A DNA stretch of 7,808 bases from Pseudomonadota bacterium (GCA_030591305.1 JAUVBI010000148.1:1-7808); one strand, 5' to 3'; counted from the first letter of the stretch, positions 1-6,797 are shown. Made by a program: numbers and translations. Notes: a model not told the origin generated them from the sequence alone.

Positions 1-417
1 CAATACCGTTGTGGGTAGCAGCTTGATGCCGATAATTGTCGAGGAGAACATCATCGCAGCGCCGATTATAAGGGCATCCGTGGTATCGAAGCCGAACAGG
101 TGGGCAACGCCAAAGCCAAGTGCCAGGAAAATTGCAGAACTGAAGGCCGCAACCACTATGGATTTTCGCAGGGTAGACAACAGTGCCTGGGGTTGCATAT
201 CCAGCCCCAGCAGGAATAACAGGAAGATAATCCCAATATGGCCGATATCAGACAATAGACTGAGGTCGGCCACCATAGACATGCCGTAGGGGCCTATGCA
301 GGCACCGAGGGCGATGTAGGCGATGATCAGGGGTTGGCGCGTGTAAAGGGCGATTGAGGCGAAAATCGCTGCGCCGGCAAAGATCAGGAAAAAAGAAAAG
401 GTAACACTGGCATCCAT
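1..417 (-). CDS. CPA2/Kef-type cation:proton antiporter, N-terminal 139 residues (runs off left edge)
   Basis: This is an inner-membrane antiporter of the monovalent cation:proton antiporter-2 family (Na_H_Exchanger fold), which exchanges Na+ or K+ for H+. The visible 139 residues are very hydrophobic, with about four membrane segments (roughly residues 6-24, 29-45, 57-73 and 86-108) and a fifth beginning at 115. Family landmarks are a GACIGPYGM turn at 38-46, the IGIIFLLFLLGLDM block at 61-74 and FSSTIIGIKLLP at 124-135. The ATG at 417 is preceded by GGAAAG (plus 425-430) at 7-nt spacing, which supports this start. The C-terminal part, including any TrkA-N nucleotide-binding domain, lies outside the window, so I cannot say whether it is KefB/KefC-like or a shorter form. 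It lies 84 bp downstream of the DUF934 gene on the same strand and could be cotranscribed with it, although the gap allows a separate promoter. Confidence 0.9.
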   Translation of the reverse strand, partial: MDASVTFSFFLIFAGAAIFASIALYTRQPLIIAYIALGACIGPYGMSMVADLSLLSDIGHIGIIFLLFLLGLDMQPQALLSTLRKSIVVAAFSSAIFLALGFGVAHLFGFDTTDALIIGAAMMFSSTIIGIKLLPTTVL

Positions 418-501
418 TCAGGGGCTTTCCGGCTACGTGCTATGAGCGTGCTGTGAGAGAGTGTAATCAAGCCGGCCTGTTTTAGGAATACTGTATTTTT
501 C

Positions 502-969
502 TCATCCCCTGCGACGAAACAGGGGCAGGGGATGATCAATGGCAGCCTGGTAATGTTCGCTGAAGTCATTGAGGCTAGCCAGTGCTTCTTCCAGGCTGGC
601 TTCATCCGCCATCTGGAAACCATCGAAGCCGCATCGAGCCAGGTAAGTCATCTGGTCGCGGATAAAGTGTCCACAGGCGCGCAACTCACCCTCAAACCCG
701 CGTTCGCGCAATTCCCGACCATAGGAAAAGCCGCGTCCATCGGTAAAAACAGGGAAATTGATCGCTATCAGCGGAATCTGCCCGAGGAAATCAAACAGGG
801 GGGTCGGTGCCTGCCCTGGCTCCAGTAATACGGCACGTCCCGACTTGTCCGTCAGGGGCAGCCACTGGTCAAGGCTGAGAATCTGTTGACTGCCGGCAGT
901 GGCAAGCTCGGGGGCAATTGCCTGCCAACTGTCTTCGACGATCCGGCCCTGCTTAATCAGCCTTGGCAT
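502..969 (-). CDS. DUF934 protein, sulfite-reduction accessory (155 aa)
   Basis: This small soluble protein belongs to the DUF934 family (COG3749), described as an oxidoreductase probably involved in sulfite reduction and commonly encoded directly after a Pseudomonas-type cysI. The family signature is clear at residues 75-118: FTDGRGFSYGRELRERG, then GELRACGHFIRDQ, then LARCGFDGFQM. Length is normal for the family. An upstream in-frame extension to 1050 is open, but AAGGAG at plus 977-982 sits 7 nt before the ATG at 969 and only 1 nt before the ATG at 975, so 969 is the best start. The gene therefore begins inside cysI and overlaps its last 17 bases in another frame, which implies translational coupling. 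No catalytic residues are established for the family. A role in delivering electrons to, or assembling, the reductase is inferred from context only. Confidence 0.93.
   Translation of the reverse strand: MPRLIKQGRIVEDSWQAIAPELATAGSQQILSLDQWLPLTDKSGRAVLLEPGQAPTPLFDFLGQIPLIAINFPVFTDGRGFSYGRELRERGFEGELRACGHFIRDQMTYLARCGFDGFQMADEASLEEALASLNDFSEHYQAAIDHPLPLFRRRG
523..530 (+). promoter_or_regulatory. Single KOPS octamer near the DUF934 3' end
   Basis: GGGCAGGG matches GGGNAGGG on the plus strand and points rightward to dif. It lies within coding sequence (antisense to DUF934), so a chance match is quite possible. It counts mainly as part of the consistent polarity in the window. Confidence 0.3.
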
Positions 970-2617
970 AGACATGCTCCTTGAATGGTTCGATCCCCAC
1001 ACGTCGGTAGGTGTCCAGGAAAATTTCTTCTTCCTCACGCAATGCCACATAAGTGGCCAGTATCTTGCTGATCACATCGGGCATATCGTCCTGGCTGAAG
1101 GAGGGCCCGAGGATTTTGCCAATGGATGCATCCTTTGACTGGCTTCCGCCCAGGCATACCTGGAAGAACTCCTCGCCTTTCTTGTCCACACCAAGAATAC
1201 CAATATGCCCGATATGGTGGTGGCCGCAGGCATTCATACAGCCACTGATATTCAGCTCGATAGGGCCCAGGTCATAGAGGTAGTCCAGGTCACTGAAGCG
1301 TGACTGGATTGCCTCGGCTACGGGTAGCGACTTGGCATTTGCCAGAGAGCAGTAGTCCCCCCCGGGACAGCAGATCATATCGGTGAGATATCCGTGGTTC
1401 GCAGTTGCAAGGCCTGCCTTTTGTAACCGTTGCCAGAGAGGATACAGCTGGTCCATCTGGACATCGGCTAATACCAGGTTTTGCTGGTGAGTGGTGCGTA
1501 TTTCGCCAAAGGCGTATTCATCGGCGAGGTCGGCCAGCAGCTCCATCTGGACATCGGTGATATCGCCGGGGGCAAAGCCGGTGGCCTTGAGAGAAAGGTT
1601 CACGATGCGGTAACCGGCCACCCGGTGTGCAACTGTGTTGCGCTTGACCCAGTTTCCGAAGATAGGGTCTGTCGCAGATTGTGCCGCCAGACTCGAACGG
1701 GCGGCGGTATCATCGAGGACAAGGTAGGGGGGGGCAGTAAAGAACGATTTAATCCGATTGATTTCCTCATCTGTGAGGGTAGTGGGGCCGTCCTTGAGTA
1801 ACACCCACTCCTGTTCCACTGCTTCCCGAAAGGCATCTACTCCCATGGCTCTAACAAGAATCTTGATCCGCGCCTTGTATTTGTTGTCCCGGCGTCCATT
1901 CTGGTTGTACACACGCAGGATGGCTTCCAGGTAGGTCAGCAGATGCTTCTTATCCAGCCATTCGCAGATGACCGAGCCGATAACAGGGGTGCGGCCAAGG
2001 CCGCCACCCACCAGAATTTTGCAACCTATTTCGCCACTGGTGTTAGCCACCAGTTCAACACCTATATCGTGCGCATGGATCGCTGCCCGGTCCTCGTCAC
2101 TGCCGCAAACTGCGATCTTGAACTTGCGAGGCAGAAATGCGAATTCGGGGTGCAGGGTAGACCACTGACGGATGATCTCGCAGTAGGGGCGGGGGTCTTC
2201 GAGTTCGTCGGTAGCCACGCCGGCATACTGGTCTGTAGTTGTACTGCGCAGGCAACTCCCGCTGGTCTGGATAGCGTGCATCTGTACGCTGGCCAGCTCC
2301 TCCAGGATGTCCGGTACTTCCTCGAGCAGGGGCCAGTTCAACTGCACATTTTGGCGGGTGCTGATGTGGGCGTAGCCCTTGTCGAACTTTCGGGTAATCA
2401 CTGCAAGTTTGCGCAACTGCGTGCTATTGAGCAGGCCGTAGGGTACGGCGATCCGTAGCATTGGGGCCAGGCGCTGCAGGTACAGGCCGTTTTGCAGGCG
2501 CAGGGGCAGGAATTCACTATCGGACAGTTTTCCGGCGAGAAACCGCTCGGTCTGGTCGCGATACTGCATCACGCGCTGATCAACAATGGTCTGGTCGTAT
2601 TGGTCGTAAACGTACAT
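953..2617 (-). CDS. cysI: Siroheme [4Fe-4S] nitrite/sulfite reductase, assimilatory sulfite reductase type (554 aa)
   Basis: This enzyme catalyses six-electron reduction of sulfite to sulfide for cysteine synthesis in the cytoplasm. It has two ferredoxin-like half-domains and two NIR_SIR domains. Siroheme-phosphate contacts are visible at STRQ (86-89), CLRS (122-125) and LPRKFK (162-167). The cluster ligands form the family pattern Cys417-x5-Cys423 (CPGGDYC) and Cys460-x3-Cys464 (CMNAC), the last also bridging to siroheme. Length and sequence fit Pseudomonas-type CysI, including the MYVYDQYDQ start and the SVQMHAIQTSG block. The TTG at 2620 would add one residue, but ATG 2617 has AGGA (plus 2625-2628) at 7 nt and matches the family start. 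No cysJ flavoprotein is present, so the electron donor is probably not encoded here. The motif usually written GNC-R-N reads GSCLRS here, replacing two commonly conserved asparagines with serine. Assimilatory nitrite reductase is less likely given the DUF934 neighbour. Confidence 0.95.
   Translation of the reverse strand: MYVYDQYDQTIVDQRVMQYRDQTERFLAGKLSDSEFLPLRLQNGLYLQRLAPMLRIAVPYGLLNSTQLRKLAVITRKFDKGYAHISTRQNVQLNWPLLEEVPDILEELASVQMHAIQTSGSCLRSTTTDQYAGVATDELEDPRPYCEIIRQWSTLHPEFAFLPRKFKIAVCGSDEDRAAIHAHDIGVELVANTSGEIGCKILVGGGLGRTPVIGSVICEWLDKKHLLTYLEAILRVYNQNGRRDNKYKARIKILVRAMGVDAFREAVEQEWVLLKDGPTTLTDEEINRIKSFFTAPPYLVLDDTAARSSLAAQSATDPIFGNWVKRNTVAHRVAGYRIVNLSLKATGFAPGDITDVQMELLADLADEYAFGEIRTTHQQNLVLADVQMDQLYPLWQRLQKAGLATANHGYLTDMICCPGGDYCSLANAKSLPVAEAIQSRFSDLDYLYDLGPIELNISGCMNACGHHHIGHIGILGVDKKGEEFFQVCLGGSQSKDASIGKILGPSFSQDDMPDVISKILATYVALREEEEIFLDTYRRVGIEPFKEHVYAKAD
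977..982 (-). promoter_or_regulatory. Shine-Dalgarno of the DUF934 gene, inside cysI
   Basis: AAGGAG on the minus strand lies within the last codons of cysI. It is 7 nt from ATG 969 and 1 nt from ATG 975, so it selects the downstream start and couples DUF934 translation to that of cysI. Confidence 0.7.
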
Positions 2618-2620
2618 CAA

Positions 2621-2971
2621 ATAATCCTGCTGCTGTGGTCCCGGGCCATACCCGCCAAGTCGGGGGACGCCACATTACCAGAAAAGGCAGGGTATTAAGT
2701 AGTAAGAATATTTATAAGGTTAGAACTCTATTCGAATTTGGCGAGAAGTCGCCGTATTTAATCCTCAATAAGGCTATATGGGGTCGTTCTGTGCTGTATT
2801 GCCACAGCCATTGTGTCGCCATGTGCTGAGCATGGCCAATCGATTCAAACAGATGTTGATTCAGCCATTCATGTCATACCGTTCGGTTAAATCGCACTGG
2901 ATAATAATACGAGAACGATCAGCGGCATGGATTCATACCGTCAGGAACCTGTAAAGAGGGAGGTGAACATA
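2621..2971. other. Intergenic region upstream of cysI with hairpins, direct repeat and possible -10
   Basis: No gene is supported here. Three small inverted repeats are visible: GGCGA/TCGCC (2740-2753), GCTGT/ACAGC (2793-2808) and GCCATG/CATGGC (2818-2836, 7-nt loop). None has a T-tract. A 9-bp direct repeat TCATACCGT occurs at 2874-2882 and 2933-2941. For cysI on the minus strand, TATAAAT (plus 2710-2716) is a plausible -10 element with no good -35, which would fit an activator-dependent promoter of the CysB type. That assignment is a guess, and no CysB site is recognised. Confidence 0.35.
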
Positions 2972-3000
2972 CGACTGCCGCCGATATTGCGCGGCAGTCG
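2972..3000. terminator. Strong hairpin after the second DUF2860 gene; T-tract only on the plus strand
   Basis: There is a perfect 10-bp stem, CGACTGCCGC (2972-2981) with GCGGCAGTCG (2991-3000), around a 9-nt loop. It lies 10 nt past the stop of the minus-strand gene, where a terminator is expected. The run of five T's (3005-3009) is on the plus-strand side, however, and minus-strand transcripts see only TAT after the stem. It may be bidirectional, may act mainly against plus-strand antisense transcripts, or may protect the 3' end of the operon mRNA. Confidence 0.6.
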
Positions 3001-3009
3001 CTGATTTTT

Positions 3010-4020
3010 CTAGAACTTGCGTGACAAGGCTGCACTCACCATCCAGATACTGGATTGGTTAAAGTCGATATTAGCGTCGTTATCAGCCCAGGACACACCG
3101 ACATTTGGCGTCCACTTGCCCAGGAAACCAATGGAACCGGGGAAAGACATGACGGAAGTGATGCCGTAAATATCCGCGTCATTTTTCTTGTGGAAGATCG
3201 GGTTGGTCTGGTCGCCGCTCATATCGGCGTAGGACAGCTTGTTAAGCCATACCAGGCTGTCGCTGCGATAGACGTGAGTAAGGCCTATAATACCGCCGTC
3301 CTGGGACATGGCGGCGCCATCCAGGTCACGGTCTACATACTTGATGCTGGGGCGCAGGGTGTTTTTGTCGTTGAGGGTAAACTTATAGCCTACTTCAAAC
3401 CCCAGGACGTCACCGTCACGTTTCAGAAGATTGCGTTCAAGCTTGGTTAAACCCAGGCCTTTGCCACTCTCTTCCTTGTCGATATCAATATTCTTGACTG
3501 ACAGAATGATCTCGAAGTTGGAGCCCATTATCTTGTCCCAGGTAAAGCGCGCGCCCGATACTTCCATATCGGTGTTACTACGCTTTACGTCAGCCTGGTA
3601 GGGGTCTGAGTAGACCTTGGTGGCAAGCGACGGTGGCATAAGGCCGGCCAGCTTCATGGAACCGATTGAATCGAAATCGTGACGCACGGCTACGCGGGTA
3701 GCGCGGTCAAATTCGATGAAATCCTGAAAGTCATTGCCCACAGAAAAGCGGGTGTTCCCGCTCGCCAGCGTATAACCCACATCAAAGTTGGCCACACCCA
3801 TGGTCAGGCCGTTTGAATCGGGACTCTCTAATGAATCAATTTTATCGTCACCCAAGTCAATATTAATGCCATCTATTTGCGCCAGAAAATTCGTTTCGAT
3901 TTCACCGGAGCTGGCGCCAAGATTAACAATGCCGTTAAAACCGGCATCGCCTATGGGTTGCAGTGCCAGGCTAGGCAGGGAAAGGCCAGCCATTATCGGC
4001 AGTAACAGTAATTTCTTCAT
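3010..4020 (-). CDS. DUF2860-like outer-membrane beta-barrel protein, second paralogue (336 aa)
   Basis: This is a secreted outer-membrane protein. Residues 1-19 (MKKLLLLPIMAGLSLPSLA) form a signal peptide, the rest is rich in alternating amphipathic strands, and the protein ends in Phe as outer-membrane barrels usually do. It resembles the DUF2860 family, whose function is unknown to me. It is clearly paralogous to the gene at 5361-6392. Shared blocks include SDPYQADVKRSNTD (138-151), WDKI (161-164), IDIDKEESGKGLGLTK (178-193), LDGAAMSQDG (233-242), NPIF (273-276) and DANIDF (315-320). The ATG at 4020 has AAGGAG (plus 4028-4033) at 7 nt. An open extension to 4068 would bury the signal peptide and is rejected. 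It follows the FadL-type gene after a 101-bp gap with a palindrome and a hairpin, so it may be expressed at a different level. Transport or structural roles are inferred only from location and fold. Confidence 0.85.
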   Translation of the reverse strand: MKKLLLLPIMAGLSLPSLALQPIGDAGFNGIVNLGASSGEIETNFLAQIDGINIDLGDDKIDSLESPDSNGLTMGVANFDVGYTLASGNTRFSVGNDFQDFIEFDRATRVAVRHDFDSIGSMKLAGLMPPSLATKVYSDPYQADVKRSNTDMEVSGARFTWDKIMGSNFEIILSVKNIDIDKEESGKGLGLTKLERNLLKRDGDVLGFEVGYKFTLNDKNTLRPSIKYVDRDLDGAAMSQDGGIIGLTHVYRSDSLVWLNKLSYADMSGDQTNPIFHKKNDADIYGITSVMSFPGSIGFLGKWTPNVGVSWADNDANIDFNQSSIWMVSAALSRKF

Positions 4021-4027
4021 GAGTGTA

Positions 4028-4033
4028 CTCCTT
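4028..4033 (-). promoter_or_regulatory. Shine-Dalgarno deciding the start of the second DUF2860-like gene
   Basis: AAGGAG on the minus strand lies 7 nt from ATG 4020. It sets the start at the Met-Lys-Lys of a normal signal peptide instead of the longer open frame beginning at 4068. Confidence 0.75.
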
Positions 4034-4055
4034 GTATAGCGATAACTGGAAAATG

Positions 4056-4084
4056 CTACGGCATACAATAACAGAGTACCGTAG
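4056..4084 (-). repeat. Intra-operon inverted repeat between the fadL-like and second DUF2860-like genes
   Basis: CTACGG (4056-4061) pairs with CCGTAG (4079-4084). On the minus strand the stem is followed by CATTTTCC, a short T run. It could act as a weak attenuator or RNA-processing hairpin that reduces expression of the downstream gene. The stem is only 6 bp, so support is limited. Confidence 0.35.
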
Positions 4085-4092
4085 TGCCAAAT

Positions 4093-4108
4093 GTATGAAT
4101 ATTCACAC
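4093..4108. promoter_or_regulatory. Imperfect 16-bp palindrome in the gap after the fadL-like gene
   Basis: GTATGAAT/ATTCACAC contains a perfect 10-bp core, TGAATATTCA, and a single outer mismatch pair. Its position 14 nt past the fadL-like stop and 72 nt before the next start makes it a candidate operator for an internal promoter. No known regulator consensus is recognised. Confidence 0.3.
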
Positions 4109-4121
4109 TCCGGAGGACAGC

Positions 4122-5360
4122 CTAAAGGTGGTATGTAAGCTCAAACAAAACCGCGTAGGGATCATTGTCCCTTCCGGCCACACGACCAAACCCCGGCTCC
4201 CCGTCACCAGTGTCAATGGGTGACTTTCCCGTGTAGAAAACTGTCGCGTTCAGATCAAAGCTGTGCTCATTCGGCAAGCGGTAGGTCAGCCCAACGCCAG
4301 CGCCCCAGACCTCGTCCAGGGGTATGGAAAAGGCCCGTTTATCATCGTCCACCCCCTGTGACAAATAGACAGCACCTACCTTGTAGGTCGTGCGTTCATT
4401 GACCGGGAAGCCGGCACCGACCATCAGCGCCCAGAGGTCGTTGTAGATGCTCGGCGCCGAGACGTGTATTTTATCGCCGTCGAGTTTGATATCGCTGACC
4501 GTGAAGTCGGAGAACTTCATCCACATGCCGTCGACCGTGAAATAATTGCCCGACTCGAATTCGTGGTACATGCCGGCCAGCACCCGCTGCGGCAGCGTGT
4601 TGGTCAATTTCACATTGGTGTTCTTGATACCCAGATCCGTGGCGATTTCATCGAATACCGGGTCCAGCTTGCGCAACTTTATATTACCCTCCAGGTCGGA
4701 GTCTGTATCGCTGGTCCAGGCGATGCCTGCACGGGTGCGCTCAGTGAACTCGTAGAACACCGACAGGGAGACATTGAAGGCCACAGCATCCATATCCGTG
4801 CTTATTTTTCCGTCTCCCTCCTTGAACGGCTGGCGAATCTTTATCTCGCTGGTCTCCGACGTATAGTTGATACCGGCACCCAGGCCCAGCGAGAGCTTCT
4901 CATTGACGCGATAGGCCACCGTCGGCGTCAGGGCGACGTAGACCAGTGAAAAATCGACCGTGTTATAACGGCCGGCCCAGTCACCACCATAGTCAGAGCC
5001 AAAGCCACTGGGTATGGTCAGCGAAATCCCCGCATACCATCTGTCATCCAGTTGCCTGGTGTAATACAACGAGGGAATGATGACTGGATCAGCGCCCTTG
5101 TCGGGGTTGCCACCGCCGACTTCAGTCCTGTGCTCATCCACATCGAATCTGGACAAGGATGTCGCCACCATGGTCTGGACAGTAATATGCGTACCGTCCA
5201 GCCGGGTCAGGGCGGCCGGGGCGGTAAATGCGTTTTCGGCGGTGTCGGCCTGGCCCACCAGGCCCGTCATCGCCGGCGAACCCGCCAGCGCCACCGACGC
5301 CGTGGTTAGGGTCAGGCCGGCGGCCAATAATTGCTTGCTTGTAGCATTTATGATTTTCAT
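4122..5360 (-). CDS. FadL/OMPP1/TodX-family outer-membrane transporter of hydrophobic compounds (412 aa)
   Basis: This family forms a 14-strand outer-membrane barrel that admits long-chain fatty acids, aromatic hydrocarbons or similar hydrophobic compounds by lateral diffusion. Residues 1-26 are a signal peptide with probable cleavage at VALA/GSP. The plugging hatch follows at about 30-55. Typical FadL blocks are PSGFGSDYGGDWAGRY (117-132), LTPTVAYRVNEKLSLGLG (144-161), PQRVLAGMYHEF (257-268) and a C-terminal DPYAVLFELTYHL (400-412). The widely conserved Asn-Pro-Ala of the hatch reads APA here (TAPAALTRL, 46-54), and the protein ends in Leu, not an aromatic residue. The ATG follows directly on the TAA of the upstream barrel gene with no gap, and an AGG lies about 9 nt upstream, so translation is probably coupled. 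It is flanked on both sides by DUF2860-like paralogues. The substrate cannot be deduced from the sequence. Confidence 0.92.
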   Translation of the reverse strand: MKIINATSKQLLAAGLTLTTASVALAGSPAMTGLVGQADTAENAFTAPAALTRLDGTHITVQTMVATSLSRFDVDEHRTEVGGGNPDKGADPVIIPSLYYTRQLDDRWYAGISLTIPSGFGSDYGGDWAGRYNTVDFSLVYVALTPTVAYRVNEKLSLGLGAGINYTSETSEIKIRQPFKEGDGKISTDMDAVAFNVSLSVFYEFTERTRAGIAWTSDTDSDLEGNIKLRKLDPVFDEIATDLGIKNTNVKLTNTLPQRVLAGMYHEFESGNYFTVDGMWMKFSDFTVSDIKLDGDKIHVSAPSIYNDLWALMVGAGFPVNERTTYKVGAVYLSQGVDDDKRAFSIPLDEVWGAGVGLTYRLPNEHSFDLNATVFYTGKSPIDTGDGEPGFGRVAGRDNDPYAVLFELTYHL

Positions 5361-6392
5361 TTAATCGAACCTGTAGAGCATACCAACCGAGACCAGACCG
5401 AAGCTGGCGTCATAAAAATCGATATTGCTGTCATCGTCCTGGTAGCCGATAGTCGCGTTGGCGGTCCAGCTGTTCCATCCAAATGGCTTTGAATAAAACG
5501 TGGTAATGCTGCCACCCAGGGTTTCCATGCGACGCTGCTTGGTGAAGATCGGGTTGCGGGTGTCGGCCTCAAGATCCTGGTAATACACCTGACTGACGAC
5601 GCGCCAGCGATTTACGTGGTAAAGATATTTCAGTTGCAGGCCTAGGCCGTCTTCTTTCATGGCGTCGCCATCTAGATTAAAATCCAGGTAAGTGATACCC
5701 GGAACCAGGCGGTGGCGCTTATTGATTTCCCAGTCGTAATTCAGGTCCAGTCGGTAAACCATGCCATTGCGTCGCAGTAATCTTTGGTCAGCCTTGCTGA
5801 GTCCCTGGGCTTCACCGCTGCGCTCATCGTCGATCTTTATCTCCGTGAACGACCATGCCAATTGTAGTGGCGTGTTGAAAATACGGTCCCAGGCGATATG
5901 GGCACCCGTGCTGGTTCTTTCGGTATCGCCGCGATCGGCGTCAACCACGTAGGGGTCCTTCCACACGTCGGTTGGCAGTGACGACACCGCCAGGGAAAAA
6001 TCCACAGTACCTATATCGGGGACATCCTGACGCACCCCGAAATGGGTTTTCAGGGTCGTCTCCAGGTCAAAAGTGAGATAGTCCACCACCTGGTTGCCAG
6101 CGTATAATTGCGTACCCATATCCGCCAGGGTATACGCCAACTCAAAGCTAAAAGCGGGCATAGCAAAGTCTTTGCTGTCGGGGCTGCTTTCAAGGCTGGA
6201 AATTCTTTTTTTCCCCAGATTTATAGAGGCGATCCCATCGAGCATATTGCTCTCGGAACTGCCCGCGCCCACACCGAGATTGACATGCCCGCTCCAGCCG
6301 GGCTTTTCCGGAACCAGCGGTACGGCCTGTGCCACGGCACCCACCAAGGCCAACCCCAGCAGCGCCAGCTTTATGCTTGTTGGTTTAATCAT
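5361..6392 (-). CDS. DUF2860-like outer-membrane beta-barrel protein, first paralogue (343 aa)
   Basis: This is the first gene of the barrel operon. It has a signal peptide (residues 1-23, cleavage near AVAQA/VP) and amphipathic strands throughout. DUF2860-like blocks are KDPYVVDADRGDTERTSTG (145-163), WDRIF (168-172), IKIDDERSGEAQGLSKADQ (185-203), LDGDAMKEDGLG (240-251), NPIF (280-283), SKPFGW (301-306) and DSNIDFYDASFG (321-332). The end reads MLYRFD, so the usual terminal aromatic is followed by one Asp, whose codon precedes the TAA that touches the fadL-like ATG. Start choice is uncertain. ATG 6392 gives a compact signal peptide and has GGA at suitable spacing, while ATG 6404 would add MENQ with little ribosome-binding sequence. 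Function is unknown; a surface partner for the FadL-type transporter is inferred from the operon alone. Confidence 0.86.
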   Translation of the reverse strand: MIKPTSIKLALLGLALVGAVAQAVPLVPEKPGWSGHVNLGVGAGSSESNMLDGIASINLGKKRISSLESSPDSKDFAMPAFSFELAYTLADMGTQLYAGNQVVDYLTFDLETTLKTHFGVRQDVPDIGTVDFSLAVSSLPTDVWKDPYVVDADRGDTERTSTGAHIAWDRIFNTPLQLAWSFTEIKIDDERSGEAQGLSKADQRLLRRNGMVYRLDLNYDWEINKRHRLVPGITYLDFNLDGDAMKEDGLGLQLKYLYHVNRWRVVSQVYYQDLEADTRNPIFTKQRRMETLGGSITTFYSKPFGWNSWTANATIGYQDDDSNIDFYDASFGLVSVGMLYRFD

Positions 6393-6489
6393 CTGGTTTT
6401 CCATAGACCAATGTTGATAAAAAGTGCGTAAGGTGCGTGCGAAGACACAAACAAAAACTCTTACCTCCCCCAGCCCCGCCGGCCCAAAA

Positions 6490-6504
6490 GGGTGACAGTC
6501 ACCC
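6490..6504. promoter_or_regulatory. Perfect 15-bp palindrome, candidate operator of the barrel operon
   Basis: GGGTGAC, one central A, then GTCACCC. The single-base centre is too tight for an RNA hairpin, so a dimeric DNA-binding regulator is the more likely explanation. It lies about 86-98 bp upstream of the first DUF2860-like start, a distance compatible with activator or repressor binding near a promoter. I do not recognise the matching regulator family, and no convincing -10/-35 pair was found. Confidence 0.45.
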
Positions 6505-6797
6505 CGAAATGTAATGTCGCCATTTTACGGCATTTCTCCAACCTATGTTTAATATACGACAGTAATATTCCCGTTCTTTATAGTGCAAAACTTACCTTTT
6601 CCGCGGTTACGACAACATGCTGTACCCGTGCCTGTATTTGGATAGCGCCGTTTCTCTCCTGCGCGCAGGGCTCCATAAATTCGGGTTGCCTGACCAGGGT
6701 TTCACCTGAAGGCGTTCAGGAGTGGTGTTCTCCATGCAGGACCAGTGTCCCGGGTAGTTATGAATCAAGCATTCAAGTAAAGAGCACTGGCAGTGAT

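Noticed and set aside
970..1050. Longer DUF934 frame starting at 1050.
   Set aside because: The extra 27 residues are shadow translation of cysI, and the Shine-Dalgarno fits ATG 969.
1943..2458. 171-codon plus-strand open frame inside cysI.
   Set aside because: It is antisense to a clearly conserved enzyme, with no family resemblance and no ribosome-binding site.
2618..2620. TTG start for cysI, one codon upstream of the ATG.
   Set aside because: The adjacent ATG has the properly spaced AGGA and matches the family N-terminus.
4021..4068. Longer start for the second DUF2860-like protein at 4068.
   Set aside because: It would put 16 residues before a standard signal peptide, and the AAGGAG sequence points to ATG 4020.
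4464..4949. 161-codon plus-strand open frame inside the fadL-like gene.
   Set aside because: It is a shadow of the FadL coding frame, and no recognisable protein is encoded.
6543..6553. Second dif-like half site (CTATGTTTAAT, 9/11 with the XerD arm) that could have been the other end of a prophage.
   Set aside because: No XerC-like arm lies at the right distance (2/11 matches at 6-bp spacing, 4/11 at 7-bp spacing), so it is probably an AT-rich coincidence.
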